A DNA stretch of 64,000 nucleotides from Clostridium saccharobutylicum DSM 13864 (GTDB taxonomy: Bacteria > Bacillota > Clostridia > Clostridiales > Clostridiaceae). Within the stretch, counting starts at the first letter, position 1. Every line of letters begins with the position of its first letter. Position numbers and translations under genes: made by a program. Below, one piece after another: positions 8,644 through 18,300 of the stretch. The notes under the pieces were generated by a model, which did no database searches, had not been told where the DNA came from, and was given only the letters and a program-made list of their open reading frames with translations. The stretch spans positions 2,635,416 through 2,699,415 of the forward strand of contig NC_022571.1 of assembly GCF_000473995.1 (NCBI RefSeq). Direction: 5' to 3'.

Positions 8644-8780
8644 ACTATCCTCCATAAAATTACTGCAATTTATTCCAATAATAAATTTTATTTATAACTA
8701 ATCTTTAAATATATGAATTAATTATAATAAAAAATTATGAAGATTTTATGAGGATAGTATATGAAATTTTTATTAAAAAC

Positions 8781-8833
8781 AAAAAAGGCACCATAAAATC
8801 ATTTTCCAATTGTTTATGAATACCTTCTTTTTT
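8781..8833 (-). terminator. Terminator of the second two-component operon
   Basis: On the minus strand AAGGTATTCATAAA pairs, with wobbles and one bulge, with TTTATGGTGCCTT and is followed by TTTTTG. It lies just past the kinase stop at 8840. Confidence 0.6.
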
Positions 8834-8839
8834 TATGCA

Positions 8840-10210
8840 TTAATCCTTTTTATTTATGCATACTGTAAATACAGTTCCTTTGTTTTCCTTACTTTCGACA
8901 TCTATTGTTCCAGAATGCAGAGTTAATATCTTCTTTACAAGAGTAAGGCCGATTCCGCTTCCTTCAATTTTTTGCCTGCTTTTATCTCCACGGTACATTC
9001 TTTCAAAAATATAAGGTAGATCTTCCTTCTTTATACCAATTCCATTATCTTTAATTTTAATTTTAACTGACTTTATATCACTACTAATATTGATCCAAAC
9101 AGTTCCGTTTATATTATTAAATTTAATTGAATTAGATATAAGATTTATAAATACTTGTTTCAGCTTATCATAATCACCTAACACTATAAAACTTTTGTTT
9201 TCTTGTTTATTCATGATTAACTTTATATTTTTTTCATCAGCAGCAATATAAAAGTCATTAATTATATTTGAAAGAAGTTCTTCTATATTAACTAATCCTA
9301 ATTTAAGCGCTATTTCATTAGACTCTATTTGTTTTAACACATTTAAATTATTCAAAAGCTTACCAAATCTTATTACTTCGTCATTTAGATTATTGAGTTT
9401 ATCCGTTGTTACAGGTATAATTCCATCTATCATTGCTTCTAAATTATTCTGAAGTATATTTAATGGAGTTCTTATTTCATGAGAAATGTCTGAAATAAGT
9501 CTTTTTCGAAGTAAATCCTGACTATTTAATTTCTCACCTAAATCATTTATACTTTCAGTTAAATTCGTAATCTCTTCAATGTTGCTTTTGATATTAGATC
9601 TAGAATTATAATTTCCCTTTGATAAACTTACAGAAGTTTTTGAAACTTCTTTTATTGGTTCAGAAAATTGCTTTGATAGAATTAAACTTATTACAGATAC
9701 TATTAATAGTGTTAATACTCCACTAAACACGATACTTTTATTAATTTGTGTCTTAAAACTTATATCTTCCTGTGATAGTAAAATAGGTGAATATTGACCT
9801 ATTATAATATATCCTACTGTTTTATTATTTACATTTATATCAAAAGTACTAGTCATATAAACTCCTGTTTCTTGTGTACCGTTCATTGTCATATAATTTT
9901 TGGATTTTATATCTTCATGATTCATTTCCCATACAACTTTTTTATTCTCATCTAAAAGACTTAAACAATAATTACTCATGTATGCTTCATGCATCATTTC
10001 TTCACCTGAAGTTAAATTCCATCCTCCATCACTTTTGTAAACTTGTTGAAAGTACTGTACTAACCTTTCATTTCTTTGAGTTTGTATATTTTCCATATAC
10101 TTATTGAATGTATCAGTTATAGTTTTATTTACAATTAAGGCTGACAGTAGTACTGCAACTACAGCACAAAATATTATAATAAAGCTCAATCTTCCTCTAA
10201 TGCTTTGCTT
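8840..10210 (-). CDS. Two-component sensor histidine kinase (second pair)
   Basis: 456 aa starting MKQSIRGRLSF: TM1 about 8-28, an extracytoplasmic sensor of about 130 residues, TM2, HAMP, HisKA with SHEIRTP, and HATPase_c with DNGIGIKKEDLPYIFERM and GSGIGLTLVK. The sensor holds scattered Met/His/Cys (EEMMHEAYMSNYC, EMNHEDIKSKNYMTMNG), which may suit a metal ligand (inference). The start is placed inside the 3' end of its response regulator (14-bp overlap, GGTGACA nearby). The longer open frame to 10315 only duplicates regulator sequence out of frame. Domain order matches the kinase at 845-2242, so the two systems are probably paralogues. Confidence 0.88.
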   Translation of the reverse strand, partial: KQSIRGRLSFIIIFCAVVAVLLSALIVNKTITDTFNKYMENIQTQRNERLVQYFQQVYKSDGGWNLTSGEEMMHEAYMSNYCLSLLDENKKVVWEMNHEDIKSKNYMTMNGTQETGVYMTSTFDINVNNKTVGYIIIGQYSPILLSQEDISFKTQINKSIVFSGVLTLLIVSVISLILSKQFSEPIKEVSKTSVSLSKGNYNSRSNIKSNIEEITNLTESINDLGEKLNSQDLLRKRLISDISHEIRTPLNILQNNLEAMIDGIIPVTTDKLNNLNDEVIRFGKLLNNLNVLKQIESNEIALKLGLVNIEELLSNIINDFYIAADEKNIKLIMNKQENKSFIVLGDYDKLKQVFINLISNSIKFNNINGTVWINISSDIKSVKIKIKDNGIGIKKEDLPYIFERMYRGDKSRQKIEGSGIGLTLVKKILTLHSGTIDVESKENKGTVFTVCINKKD

Positions 10211-10892
10211 CATAATTGTCACCAAACTTATACCCGATTTTTGTAACAGTAAGTATATATCTTGGGGATTTAGTATCTTCCTCAATTTTTTTACGTAAAT
10301 TCTTGATATGAACATCTACACTTCTATCTGATCCATCAAAATCAATACCAAACACTCTTTCTATTATTGCTTCCCTTGTAAATGCTTTTCCTTTATTTGA
10401 AGCTAAAACATATAGTATATCAAATTCATTGGGAGTCAAACTTACTTCTTCACCATTTAATTTAACTAATCTCTTATCAATATCAATTATTAATTTGTTA
10501 TCATTGAAAAAAAGTATATTTTCTTTGCTACCCTCAACTCTTCTAAATAATGCATTCACACGCGCAGTAAGTTCTCTTGGACTTAAAGGTTTGGTTAAAT
10601 ATTCATCAGCTCCAATATTTAATCCTTCTATTTTATCACTTAATGTGCTTTTAGCAGTTAGCATAAAAATATATACATCTGATATTTTTCTTAATATTTT
10701 GCACACTTCTTCACCATCAATATCTGGCAGCATTAAATCTAAAATTACAAGATTAATTCTTTCTTTTCTGAAAATCTCAATTCCATCTAATCCATTTTCA
10801 ATAGAATATACCCCATATCCTTCTTTTTCTAAATATGCCTTTATAACATCTGATACACTTTTTTCATCTTCAATTATTAAAATGTTGTTCAT
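10197..10892 (-). CDS. OmpR-family response regulator (second pair)
   Basis: 231 aa. Receiver with IIEDEKS, phospho-acceptor Asp in VILDLMLPDIDGEEVC and KPLSPREL; winged-helix DNA-binding domain with SDRSVDVHIKNLRKKIEEDT and IGYKFGDN. GGAGGGG precedes ATG 10892. It overlaps the kinase by 14 bp and resembles the regulator at 2239-2961 through its whole length. The two pairs bracket the CopZ/TauE genes, so both may respond to metal stress (inference). Confidence 0.9.
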   Translation of the reverse strand: MNNILIIEDEKSVSDVIKAYLEKEGYGVYSIENGLDGIEIFRKERINLVILDLMLPDIDGEEVCKILRKISDVYIFMLTAKSTLSDKIEGLNIGADEYLTKPLSPRELTARVNALFRRVEGSKENILFFNDNKLIIDIDKRLVKLNGEEVSLTPNEFDILYVLASNKGKAFTREAIIERVFGIDFDGSDRSVDVHIKNLRKKIEEDTKSPRYILTVTKIGYKFGDNYEAKH

Positions 10893-11010
10893 AACATCCC
10901 CTCCATATAGCTAATATTAGTATTACTTTATCATATATTTAATAACTTAACATAAAATTATTCTTTAAAGAAGTTCTCTTATTATACTGAATTTCAAATT
11001 CTGTTACACT

Positions 11011-11070
11011 TAGGAACAATCAAAAAATAATAGTTCAGTAGCGCGTCTATTATTTTTTGATTATTCCTTA
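11011..11070. repeat. Palindromic intergenic element (MITE-like family member)
   Basis: AATCAAAAAATAATAG (11018-11033) and its exact complement (11047-11062) flank TTCAGTAGCGCGT, with outer ends TAGGAACA / TTATTCCTTA. It resembles the 62-bp palindrome at 48399-48460 in size, arm sequence and ends. Confidence 0.5.
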
Positions 11071-11079
11071 ATAAAAGAA

Positions 11080-11118
11080 GATACTTCAAAATGATTTTTT
11101 CAAACATTTTGAAGTATC
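11080..11118 (-). terminator. Terminator of the FeoB-associated peptide gene
   Basis: GATACTTCAAAATG (11080-11093) pairs perfectly with CATTTTGAAGTATC (11105-11118). It starts 4 bp past the stop of the small gene on the minus strand. Confidence 0.75.
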
Positions 11119-11121
11119 TCA

Positions 11122-11205
11122 TTAATGGCAGCATCCACCACCACCTTTAAATACTCTAAAAACTATAAATGCAATAACAGCAATTATTAATATTGTAGCA
11201 ACCAT
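11122..11205 (-). CDS. FeoB-associated Cys-rich membrane peptide (27 aa)
   Basis: A 27-residue protein: one TM helix (MVATILIIAVIAFIVFRVF) followed by KGGGGCCH and stop. TM helix plus Gly-rich CC tail is the hallmark of the FeoB-associated Cys-rich membrane proteins, usually encoded next to feoAB and thought to help Fe(II) uptake. GAAAGAAGAA stands in for a ribosome binding site. No feoA or feoB is adjacent here, so it is a stand-alone copy. A Fur-like box lies about 72 bp upstream and a terminator directly downstream, so it is a monocistronic, probably iron-regulated unit. Confidence 0.75.
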   Translation of the reverse strand: MVATILIIAVIAFIVFRVFKGGGGCCH

Positions 11206-11275
11206 TTTCTTCTTCCTTTCTTTTAACACTTGCAAATGATTCTTATTATAAATAATAATTATGTAGAAATTATGA

Positions 11276-11290
11276 AGATAATGATTATCT
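11276..11290. promoter_or_regulatory. Fur-like operator
   Basis: AGATAATGATTATCT is a perfect 7-1-7 palindrome containing the Fur core GATAATGATTATC. It is about 72 bp upstream of the FeoB-associated peptide gene, so iron repression is expected. Confidence 0.65.
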
Positions 11291-11347
11291 CCAAATAAAA
11301 TATTTATTAATTCTTATATTACAAGAAAGATTATCTGCATAAATTAG

Positions 11348-11437
11348 TCATTACTTTTCAAGATTAGCCGTTGTCTTGAAGACGTTAAAGATGTTCTTAA
11401 TGATTTAAAGCAAGCTCTTAATTTAATAATTAAGTGA
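11348..11437 (+). pseudogene. 3' relic of a Cys/Met-metabolism PLP enzyme (MetY/MetB family)
   Basis: A short frame reads ...KISRCLEDVKDVLNDLKQAL then NLIIK and stop. The family's C-terminus is usually IRLSVGLEDVEDLIADLDQAL, a close match in sequence and position relative to the stop. No start codon, ribosome binding site or PLP domain remains, and the frame is closed by TAG at 11345. It is the last ~29 codons of a lost O-acetylhomoserine sulfhydrylase or cystathionine synthase/lyase, left upstream of the reductase genes. Confidence 0.55.
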
Positions 11438-11525
11438 TTTATATCACAGCAATACAACCTTTTATATTATAAAGTTAAATAAATCGATTTACTTTAAATT
11501 CAAAATTTTTAGGAGGAATCTGAAA

Positions 11526-12071
11526 ATGAAAAAAATAAATGTTAACTATGAAAAAATGTATTACGGATTTCCTATAATTCTTATAAGTTTTTACGATAAA
11601 AATGGTGTTCCAAATGTAACTACCCTTTCATCTTCTTATACCCTTAAAGATATGGTGGTTCTTGGCTTTAGCAGTAAGGGATATGCAATAAATCAAATTA
11701 AAGAAGTTCATGATTTCGTAATTAATATTCCTGACAGTTCCCTTAGAAAAGAAGTTAGTTTTTGTGGCACTAAATCTGGCCATGAAATCCAAAAGTTTGA
11801 TGCTGTTAACTTAACACCAGTTAAATCTTCAATTATAAATGCACCTATAATTGAAGAGTGTCCAATTTCTATAGAATGTACTTTAACTGATATTATCGAA
11901 AAAGATGCTTATAAAGGTGTCACTAATATTTTAGGAACTATTAAAGGCAGACTTATTTCAAATGAATATTTAAACACTGATGATACATTAAACCTTTCAA
12001 AATTTGATAATCTTTTATATTTTGGAGATGGAGTCAACAAAGGCTACAGATATATGAAAAATGAACTATAA
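11526..12071 (+). CDS. Flavin reductase-like FMN-binding split-barrel protein
   Basis: 181 aa, the size of the flavin-reductase-like split-barrel family. It shows the usual opening (YYGFPIILISFYDKNGVPNV), an LGFSSKGYA strand, FVINIPDSSLRKEVSFCGTK and EECPISIECTL. AGGAGGAATCTGAAA precedes the ATG. It ends 17 bp before the siroheme reductase and forms an operon with it, so it may supply electrons to the reductase through reduced FMN (inference). No N-terminal signal. An alternative role as a stand-alone FMN-binding oxidoreductase cannot be excluded. Confidence 0.8.
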   Translation: MKKINVNYEKMYYGFPIILISFYDKNGVPNVTTLSSSYTLKDMVVLGFSSKGYAINQIKEVHDFVINIPDSSLRKEVSFCGTKSGHEIQKFDAVNLTPVKSSIINAPIIEECPISIECTLTDIIEKDAYKGVTNILGTIKGRLISNEYLNTDDTLNLSKFDNLLYFGDGVNKGYRYMKNEL

Positions 12072-12088
12072 GATAAGGAGGACATAAA

Positions 12089-13678
12089 ATGTCTTATGAA
12101 CGAATTTGGACCAAAGATCAAAAATTAAATGAAGTCGAACATATAAAGCTTGAAAAAGATGGTTTGGATGTGATTGAAACCATTGTAGAGAAATATTCAA
12201 AGGAAGGTTATAATTCTATAACTTCCGACGATATGAATAGATTTAAATGGGCTGGGGTTTACGAACAAAAGCCAAAAGAAGGATATTTTATGATGAGAGT
12301 ACGTATAAATTCTGGAATTATGAGTTCCGTACAGGCAAAGACTTTAGCTGAAATTTCTAAAGATTATGGACGTGGAATTGCAAATGTAACCACAAGAGGT
12401 GCTATTCAATTTCACTGGGTTCAAGTTAAAGATTTACCTGTAATATTTAAAAGACTAGAAGAATGTGGTTTAAGTTCTTTTGAAGCGTGTGGAGACTGCC
12501 CTAGAACAATAGTTGGAAATCCACTTGCTGGAATTGATAAAGATGAGCTTATTGATACAACTGAAATAATAGAACAAGTTAATAATTTCTTCTTGTTAAA
12601 TAAAGACTTTTCTAATTTACCTAGAAAATTTAAGATATCAATTTCTGCCAGCGTTCATAATGCTGCTCATGCTCAAATTAATGATATTTCCTTCACCCCA
12701 GCAATACAAAATATTGATGGAAATGAAGTAATTGGTTTTCACGTATGGGTTGGCGGAGGACTTTCAGCTACTCCCCATCTAGCACAAAAGCTTGATATCT
12801 TTGTAAAACCTGAGGATGTACTTAAAGTTGCCATCGGTGTATGTACTATTTTTAGAGATTATGGTTATAGAGAAAAACGTACTCGTGCTCGTTTAAAATT
12901 CTTAGTGGCAGATTGGGGCGTAGAAAAATTTAAAGATAAATTATTAGAATTAATCGGAGTTATACCAGGTAAAGGTGAAGATAAGTTAACTTCTTGGAAT
13001 GCATGTTATTACTTTGGGGTACATTCCCAAAAACAAAAGGGAAAAAGCTATATTGGAATTAACTTGCCACTTGGTGAAATCTCAGCTGATGAACTTTTTG
13101 AGCTTTCTGAGATTTCTGAAAAATATGGTGATAGCAAAATTAGAACTACTTTATCTCAAAATTTAATTATCACTGGTATAAATAATGAAGATGTACCATC
13201 TTTACTAAATAAAGATGTCTTTAAGCATTTATCACCAACCCCAAGTACCTTTATTGGCTATACAGTTTCATGTACTGGTAAAGAATTTTGTAATTTAGCA
13301 ATTGTTGAAACAAAGGAACGCGCTAAAAAGATAATTGAATATCTTGATTCCAAAATCAAATTAGATACACTGCTTCGTATTCATTTTACTGGCTGCCCTA
13401 ATTCTTGTGGACAAAAGCACATAGCCGATATTAGCCTTCAAGGTGCACTTATAAAAAATGAAAATAGCTATGATGAAGCCTTTACCATTTGGCTTGGCGG
13501 CACATTAAACAATAACGGAAAGTTTGCTGAAAATCTAAACTTACGTGTAAAATCTGCTGATGTTCATATAATTCTTGAAAAAATAATACTTTTCTATAAA
13601 AAAAATAGGCTGGAAAATGAAGCTTTTAATCAATTTATTAGACGAGTCGGAATTAATGAGATTACCAAAAATATATGA
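12089..13678 (+). CDS. Ferredoxin-type nitrite/sulfite reductase (siroheme, [4Fe-4S])
   Basis: 529 aa with the two tandem NIR/SIR ferredoxin-like and siroheme domains of assimilatory reductases. Cluster ligands are C395-x5-C401 (CTGKEFC) and C436-x3-C440 (GCPNSC). CTGxxFCxxAxxETK is closer to ferredoxin-nitrite reductases (NirA) than to sulfite reductases, so six-electron reduction of nitrite to ammonia is the first choice. The upstream metY-like relic argues for sulfite instead, so the substrate stays open. AAGGAGGA 8 bases before the ATG. Cytoplasmic, and probably co-transcribed with the flavin reductase-like gene. Confidence 0.88.
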   Translation: MSYERIWTKDQKLNEVEHIKLEKDGLDVIETIVEKYSKEGYNSITSDDMNRFKWAGVYEQKPKEGYFMMRVRINSGIMSSVQAKTLAEISKDYGRGIANVTTRGAIQFHWVQVKDLPVIFKRLEECGLSSFEACGDCPRTIVGNPLAGIDKDELIDTTEIIEQVNNFFLLNKDFSNLPRKFKISISASVHNAAHAQINDISFTPAIQNIDGNEVIGFHVWVGGGLSATPHLAQKLDIFVKPEDVLKVAIGVCTIFRDYGYREKRTRARLKFLVADWGVEKFKDKLLELIGVIPGKGEDKLTSWNACYYFGVHSQKQKGKSYIGINLPLGEISADELFELSEISEKYGDSKIRTTLSQNLIITGINNEDVPSLLNKDVFKHLSPTPSTFIGYTVSCTGKEFCNLAIVETKERAKKIIEYLDSKIKLDTLLRIHFTGCPNSCGQKHIADISLQGALIKNENSYDEAFTIWLGGTLNNNGKFAENLNLRVKSADVHIILEKIILFYKKNRLENEAFNQFIRRVGINEITKNI

Positions 13679-13913
13679 ACACTTAATTAAAACAACTTAT
13701 TACATGAAAAAATTTGTAGAAACTGAATATTTTAAAACTTTCTATAAATACTAAAAGTAAGCAGTATTATATTACTATAATGTGCAAAAAAGCAGTTTAT
13801 ATACTACAAACATGGAATTAGTACAAGCTAAATTGCTAATGCCTCGTTAATTCTATCCTTATTACACAAAAAGAATGTAGCAAAGTTGATTGCACAAATC
13901 TATTCTACAATCA
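13679..13913. other. Spacer downstream of the reductase operon
   Basis: AT-rich and without a supported ORF. It leads into two hairpin terminators (13915 and 14053); the longer frames here on both strands only reflect those palindromes. Confidence 0.4.
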
Positions 13914-13914
13914 C

Positions 13915-13956
13915 AAAAAATGTGCAATTCAAATACCATTTGCATTGCACATTTTT
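13915..13956 (+). terminator. Terminator hairpin downstream of the reductase operon
   Basis: AAAAAATGTGCAATTCAAAT pairs with ATTTGCATTGCACATTTTT (a near-perfect stem with small internal mismatches), then AATT. It lies about 240 bp past the reductase stop. Confidence 0.6.
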
Positions 13957-14052
13957 AATTAACTGCCAATTATTAACCAAACATATATTAATATCTGACT
14001 CAAAATATATCTCACATGACGAGTTATTATTTTTTTTATTTTTAACAAGGGT

Positions 14053-14098
14053 AAATACAAGGGAAAACTTAAAAATAACTAGATTTTCTCTTGTATTT
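14053..14098 (-). terminator. Terminator of the MgtC-family gene
   Basis: AAATACAAGGGAAAA pairs with TTTTCTCTTGTATTT with one G-T pair. It lies 16 bp past the minus-strand stop at 14114 and can work in both directions. Confidence 0.7.
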
Positions 14099-14113
14099 TC
14101 TTCCATAAAAAAA

Positions 14114-14821
14114 CTACATAGCTTCTTCAGCACTACAAACTCCTTCTATATTATGAAGCTGCAATAAGTAATCCCCATGATCACATTTTGTGGCTAAAGT
14201 TAACGTCATCATTAACCCAATAGTATGTTCGTCCATATCTGAAGATCTTTTAACTTCTAGATTAGATATTTTAGTTCCATCTGATTTTACAACATTTATA
14301 AAGTTTGTAACCCCAGCAATATCCTGGAGTTCAACGTATATATCTAAAACTTTAGAATGAGTCCTTGAATATAAATCCAACTTATGAAGTACTGTTACTA
14401 CTCCAAGTAAAAAGATACATGATATTATTGCTCCTTCATAAAAACCAATTCCTATTGCTAGTCCCATACATGCACATGACCATAAACCTGCAGCAGTTGT
14501 AAGACCTTTAACTTGATTTCTTCCTACAACCATAATTGTTCCTGCTCCTAAAAATCCAATACCACTTATAACTTGAGCCCCCATTCTACCAGGATCCCCT
14601 GGCATACCAAGTACATCTGTCATATATTGGCTAGTTATCATAACCATGGTCGCTCCAATGCATACTAAAATATGTGTTCTAAATCCTGCTGGTCTTTTCT
14701 TTCGTCCTCTCTCTGCACCAATAATTCCAGCACAAATAGTAGCAAGTGCAAGTCTTAAGATTATTGAGGCAGTATTAACTTCTCTTAAATATATCGAAAG
14801 ATTGTGTAACGTATTCTGCAT
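14114..14821 (-). CDS. MgtC/SapB-family membrane protein
   Basis: 235 aa. Family signature near the N-terminus: LRLALATICAGIIGAERGRK, then FRTHILVCIGATMVM, then about four TM helices with GAQVISGIGFLGAGTIM and KGLTTAAGLWSCACMG. A soluble ACT-like C-terminal domain follows (from about 150). Such proteins are linked to growth at low Mg2+ and to membrane-ATPase control. The specific role here is unknown. GGGAGGC sits 8 bases before the ATG. The upstream region shows no M-box. The neighbouring terminators make it a single-gene unit. Confidence 0.9.
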   Translation of the reverse strand: MQNTLHNLSIYLREVNTASIILRLALATICAGIIGAERGRKKRPAGFRTHILVCIGATMVMITSQYMTDVLGMPGDPGRMGAQVISGIGFLGAGTIMVVGRNQVKGLTTAAGLWSCACMGLAIGIGFYEGAIISCIFLLGVVTVLHKLDLYSRTHSKVLDIYVELQDIAGVTNFINVVKSDGTKISNLEVKRSSDMDEHTIGLMMTLTLATKCDHGDYLLQLHNIEGVCSAEEAM

Positions 14822-15046
14822 AAACTTTACGCCTCCCTTTTCATGTTATTAAATAAATAACTGATTAACATAATATAATGTTATTATTAAAATTCGTATA
14901 TAGAATTACTTATTTAGATTCAAACTTATACAATTTATCAATTATTGATATTTCTTAAATCAGAATAATTCACATGTTTTATTGTAAATATAGAATTCTA
15001 TAATCTATTAATCAGTTATTTTTATTCTTATGTATCAGTATTATAT

Positions 15047-15094
15047 AAAAAAAATAGACAATGTGTGCAAATTGTACATTCGACCCCATTGTCT
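15047..15094 (-). terminator. Probable terminator of the SNF2 helicase gene
   Basis: AGACAATG (15056-15063) pairs with CATTGTCT (15087-15094). On the minus strand the stem is followed by ATTTTTTTTATA. It lies about 220 bp beyond the helicase stop. The rest of the 14.8-15.3 kb gap is AT-rich, with no ORF recognised. Confidence 0.55.
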
Positions 15095-15315
15095 CATATT
15101 TTATCTCTAGTGTATTTAATTATCACATTTCTAAATTTAATTAATGTTAATGTAATAATAATATTACATTAGTTATTATTTATTGTTTGCTTAATTAAGC
15201 ATCTACGTTTTAAGATATTATATCAATATATACTTATTTAGTCAAAATTTATTAAACCACAATATTTAAAAATACATAATAGCAACATTAAAATGCTAAT
15301 CCGCTTTTAACTTAC

Positions 15316-18300
15316 TTAATTAAATAAATCTAATATCTCATCTTCTTTTAGATTACTAATAAATGAACCCACAGCTAAATCATCTCCTAAAATTTGATTT
15401 ATTAGTTCTCTTTTCGAATCTTGAAGATTTACTATTTTTTCCTCAATTGTTCCACTAGAAATTAATTTAATAACTTCAACTATATGCTTTTGACCAATTC
15501 TATGAGCTCTATCTGTAGCTTGATCTTCAACAGCTGGATTCCACCACGGATCAAAATGTATTACAATATCTGCACTGGTTAAATTCAAACCTGTGCCTCC
15601 AGCTTTTAAAGATACTAAAAATACAGTATTTTCTCCATTATTAAATTCATCTACCATTTTCATTCTATTTAGTGAAGAAACTGATCCATCTAAATAAGAA
15701 AAAAGAAATTGTTTTTCTCTAAGAATATTTCCTATATTTTTAAGAACTGATGTAAATTGAGAGAATACAAGCACCTTATGACCTTCATCTACACTTTGTT
15801 CTAAGAGTTCAATAAGTGCATCAATTTTACCACTTCCACCAACATAATTATCCATTGTAACAGATGGATCTAAACATATTTGACGAAGTTTTGTTATATA
15901 AGATAATATTTCAATTTTGCTCTTATTAAATTCATCATCTTTAACTTTTTTTTCAATTAAATCTTTAGCATAATTAGCATATGTCTCATAAACAATTTTT
16001 TGTTCATCGCTTAGTGGTACAAGTAATCTCTTTTCAATTTTATCTGGTAATTCTTTAATTACATTTTTCTTATATCGTCTTAAAATAAAAGGTTTAACCA
16101 ACCTATTTAATTCTTCTAAAATTTCTGGACTTTCTTCAAGTCTTCTATGATATCTAGTTATAAACTTTTTTTCAGTAAACAAATAACCTGGCATTATAAA
16201 ATCAAAAATAGACCAAAGTTCCATTAATGAATTTTCTATAGGAGTTCCAGTTAATGCAAATCTCACCTTGGATTTTATTTCTTTTACTGATTTTGCACTT
16301 AAAGAACTTGGATTTTTAATATTTTGAGCTTCATCTAAAATACAATAATCAAATTCCATAGTGTAATGATTTAAATCTCTTCTTAACAAATTATAAGTTG
16401 TTAATATTACATCATATTCGCTGTAGTTTTTAATTAATTCTTCTCTTTCTTCCTTGACTCCATTACATATTAAAACTTTTATAGATGGTGCAAATTTTTT
16501 AAATTCATTACTCCAATTATATATTAGTGAAGTTGGAGCTACTATAAGAGTTTTTGAACCTGGCTTGGAAAGCAACATTGTTATAGTTTGAAGCGTTTTA
16601 CCAAGTCCCATTTCATCTCCAAGTATTCCACCAAAACCTAAATAATCTAAAGTTCTAAACCAATTATATCCATCCTTTTGATATTCTCGTAGTTTAGCTT
16701 GAAGACCATATGGAGGTTGGAATATTTTACCTTTAATATTATGCAGTCTATTTTTAAGTTCTTTAATTTCATCACAGCCTTCAATATATCTTAATTCCTT
16801 TTCTTCAAGATAATCCTCAAGATATGCACCTTTATTCATAGGAACTTCTATTAAATTATTATTCAGTTCTTCTTGTAAAAGTAAATTATCTAGTAAAGTT
16901 AATGCATCCTTCATTGAATCATCTTCTAAATCTAAAAATTCACCATTTTCAAGCTTATAATATCTTAAATTATTTCTAAAGCTTCGAAGTATTTTTGCTG
17001 TCTCCTCTTCTGAAATGTTAGAAATCTCAAATTTAAATTCAAAGTAATTAAATTTACCTTTTCTAACTTCTCCTTTAAAATCTGATTTTGTTATGGATTT
17101 TATTCCATTAAATCTTTCAGAATAATAAACTTCTCCATATCTTTGAAGTTTTTCAAGTTCATATTTAAAAAATCTAAAAGCATCATCATCGTTTCTAAGA
17201 AAGTATAGCTTTCCATTGATTTCTTCAAACCCAAGACTTCTTAAAATACCAAATACTTCTCTTTCTTTTTCAACATCTCTGTATATGACTTTACCATTAT
17301 ATTCTTCAAAATAATTAAATTCATGTCCTTCATAAGATACCTTATATAGTAGCGAAATTTCTTTATCTCTATCAAAATAAAACTTAAAACTAACTGGCCC
17401 TGTTACAACTTTATTTCTCATTTCTTTAGATAAAGTCAAATCGTTTGTTATCTTTTGAACAGATGGAATTAATTCCTTTAGGATTCTTTCTTCTTGATTT
17501 TTTTTGAAACTAATTCTAGATGTTGCATTAAAAATCTTTAAGTAGGGAGAAAGTCGTTCACATTGTTCTATAGAAGGTATATAAATTGATGTTCCATATA
17601 AAAACACATCCTCATTTTCAGTTAAAGCTTCTGGCATACCATTGACAGCTTCTAAGAAAATTTGTTCTTTCTTATTTACTAAAGAAAATGGAATTGGCAT
17701 ATCTCCTTCTATAATTTCAGATTCTAAAATTCTATAAAAAAAACCATCCCCTAAATAAATTCTTTTATTTTTTATAATATGTAAAAATTCTTTAAACATA
17801 ATATCTGGAATTGTTAATAGCTTACCATCTATTAGTTTATCCTGATATCGTCTAAAATTTCTATCATGTTCTGCCAAGTATTTAATATTATTGATAAATT
17901 TAATTAGTCTTCTATCTTCATATGATAATCTTTGTTTTTTTATATCCAAAACAAAACTTTTTCCATATTTAATTGGAACTTTATTATAAAGAGATACTAA
18001 AAAACCATTAACGTCTCTAATCATATACATTTTATTACTTATACTTTTTAATCCTACTTTAAATTCAGCTTGAAGCTTCGAAGACCAATTATTTTTATTA
18101 ATGGTAACTTCAAATTTCAGCTCTTCTTTGTCATTATCATCAATAAGTAATGACAATAAGTCATCATCTTTATCTTTCTTTAATTTAGATATATTCTTTT
18201 TCACTTCAAGGGAACGGGTTATTTTATTTCTTAACTCATCATCGTCATCAATTTTTTTTAAAAACGTATAAAATGCTGCTGCAATATGCTTACAACAATA

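Noticed and set aside
10429-10914. 161-aa plus-strand ORF opposite the second response regulator
   Set aside because: Ser/Leu/Ile-rich antisense shadow of the well-supported regulator gene; no ribosome binding site.
13886-14167. Two overlapping ORFs on opposite strands (13886-14167 plus, 13900-14133 minus)
   Set aside because: They mirror each other across two hairpin terminators, lack ribosome binding sites and have no recognisable protein pattern.
14822-15315. Possible M-box riboswitch upstream of the MgtC-family gene
   Set aside because: No conserved M-box core sequences were found by eye in the 490-bp upstream region on the minus strand.
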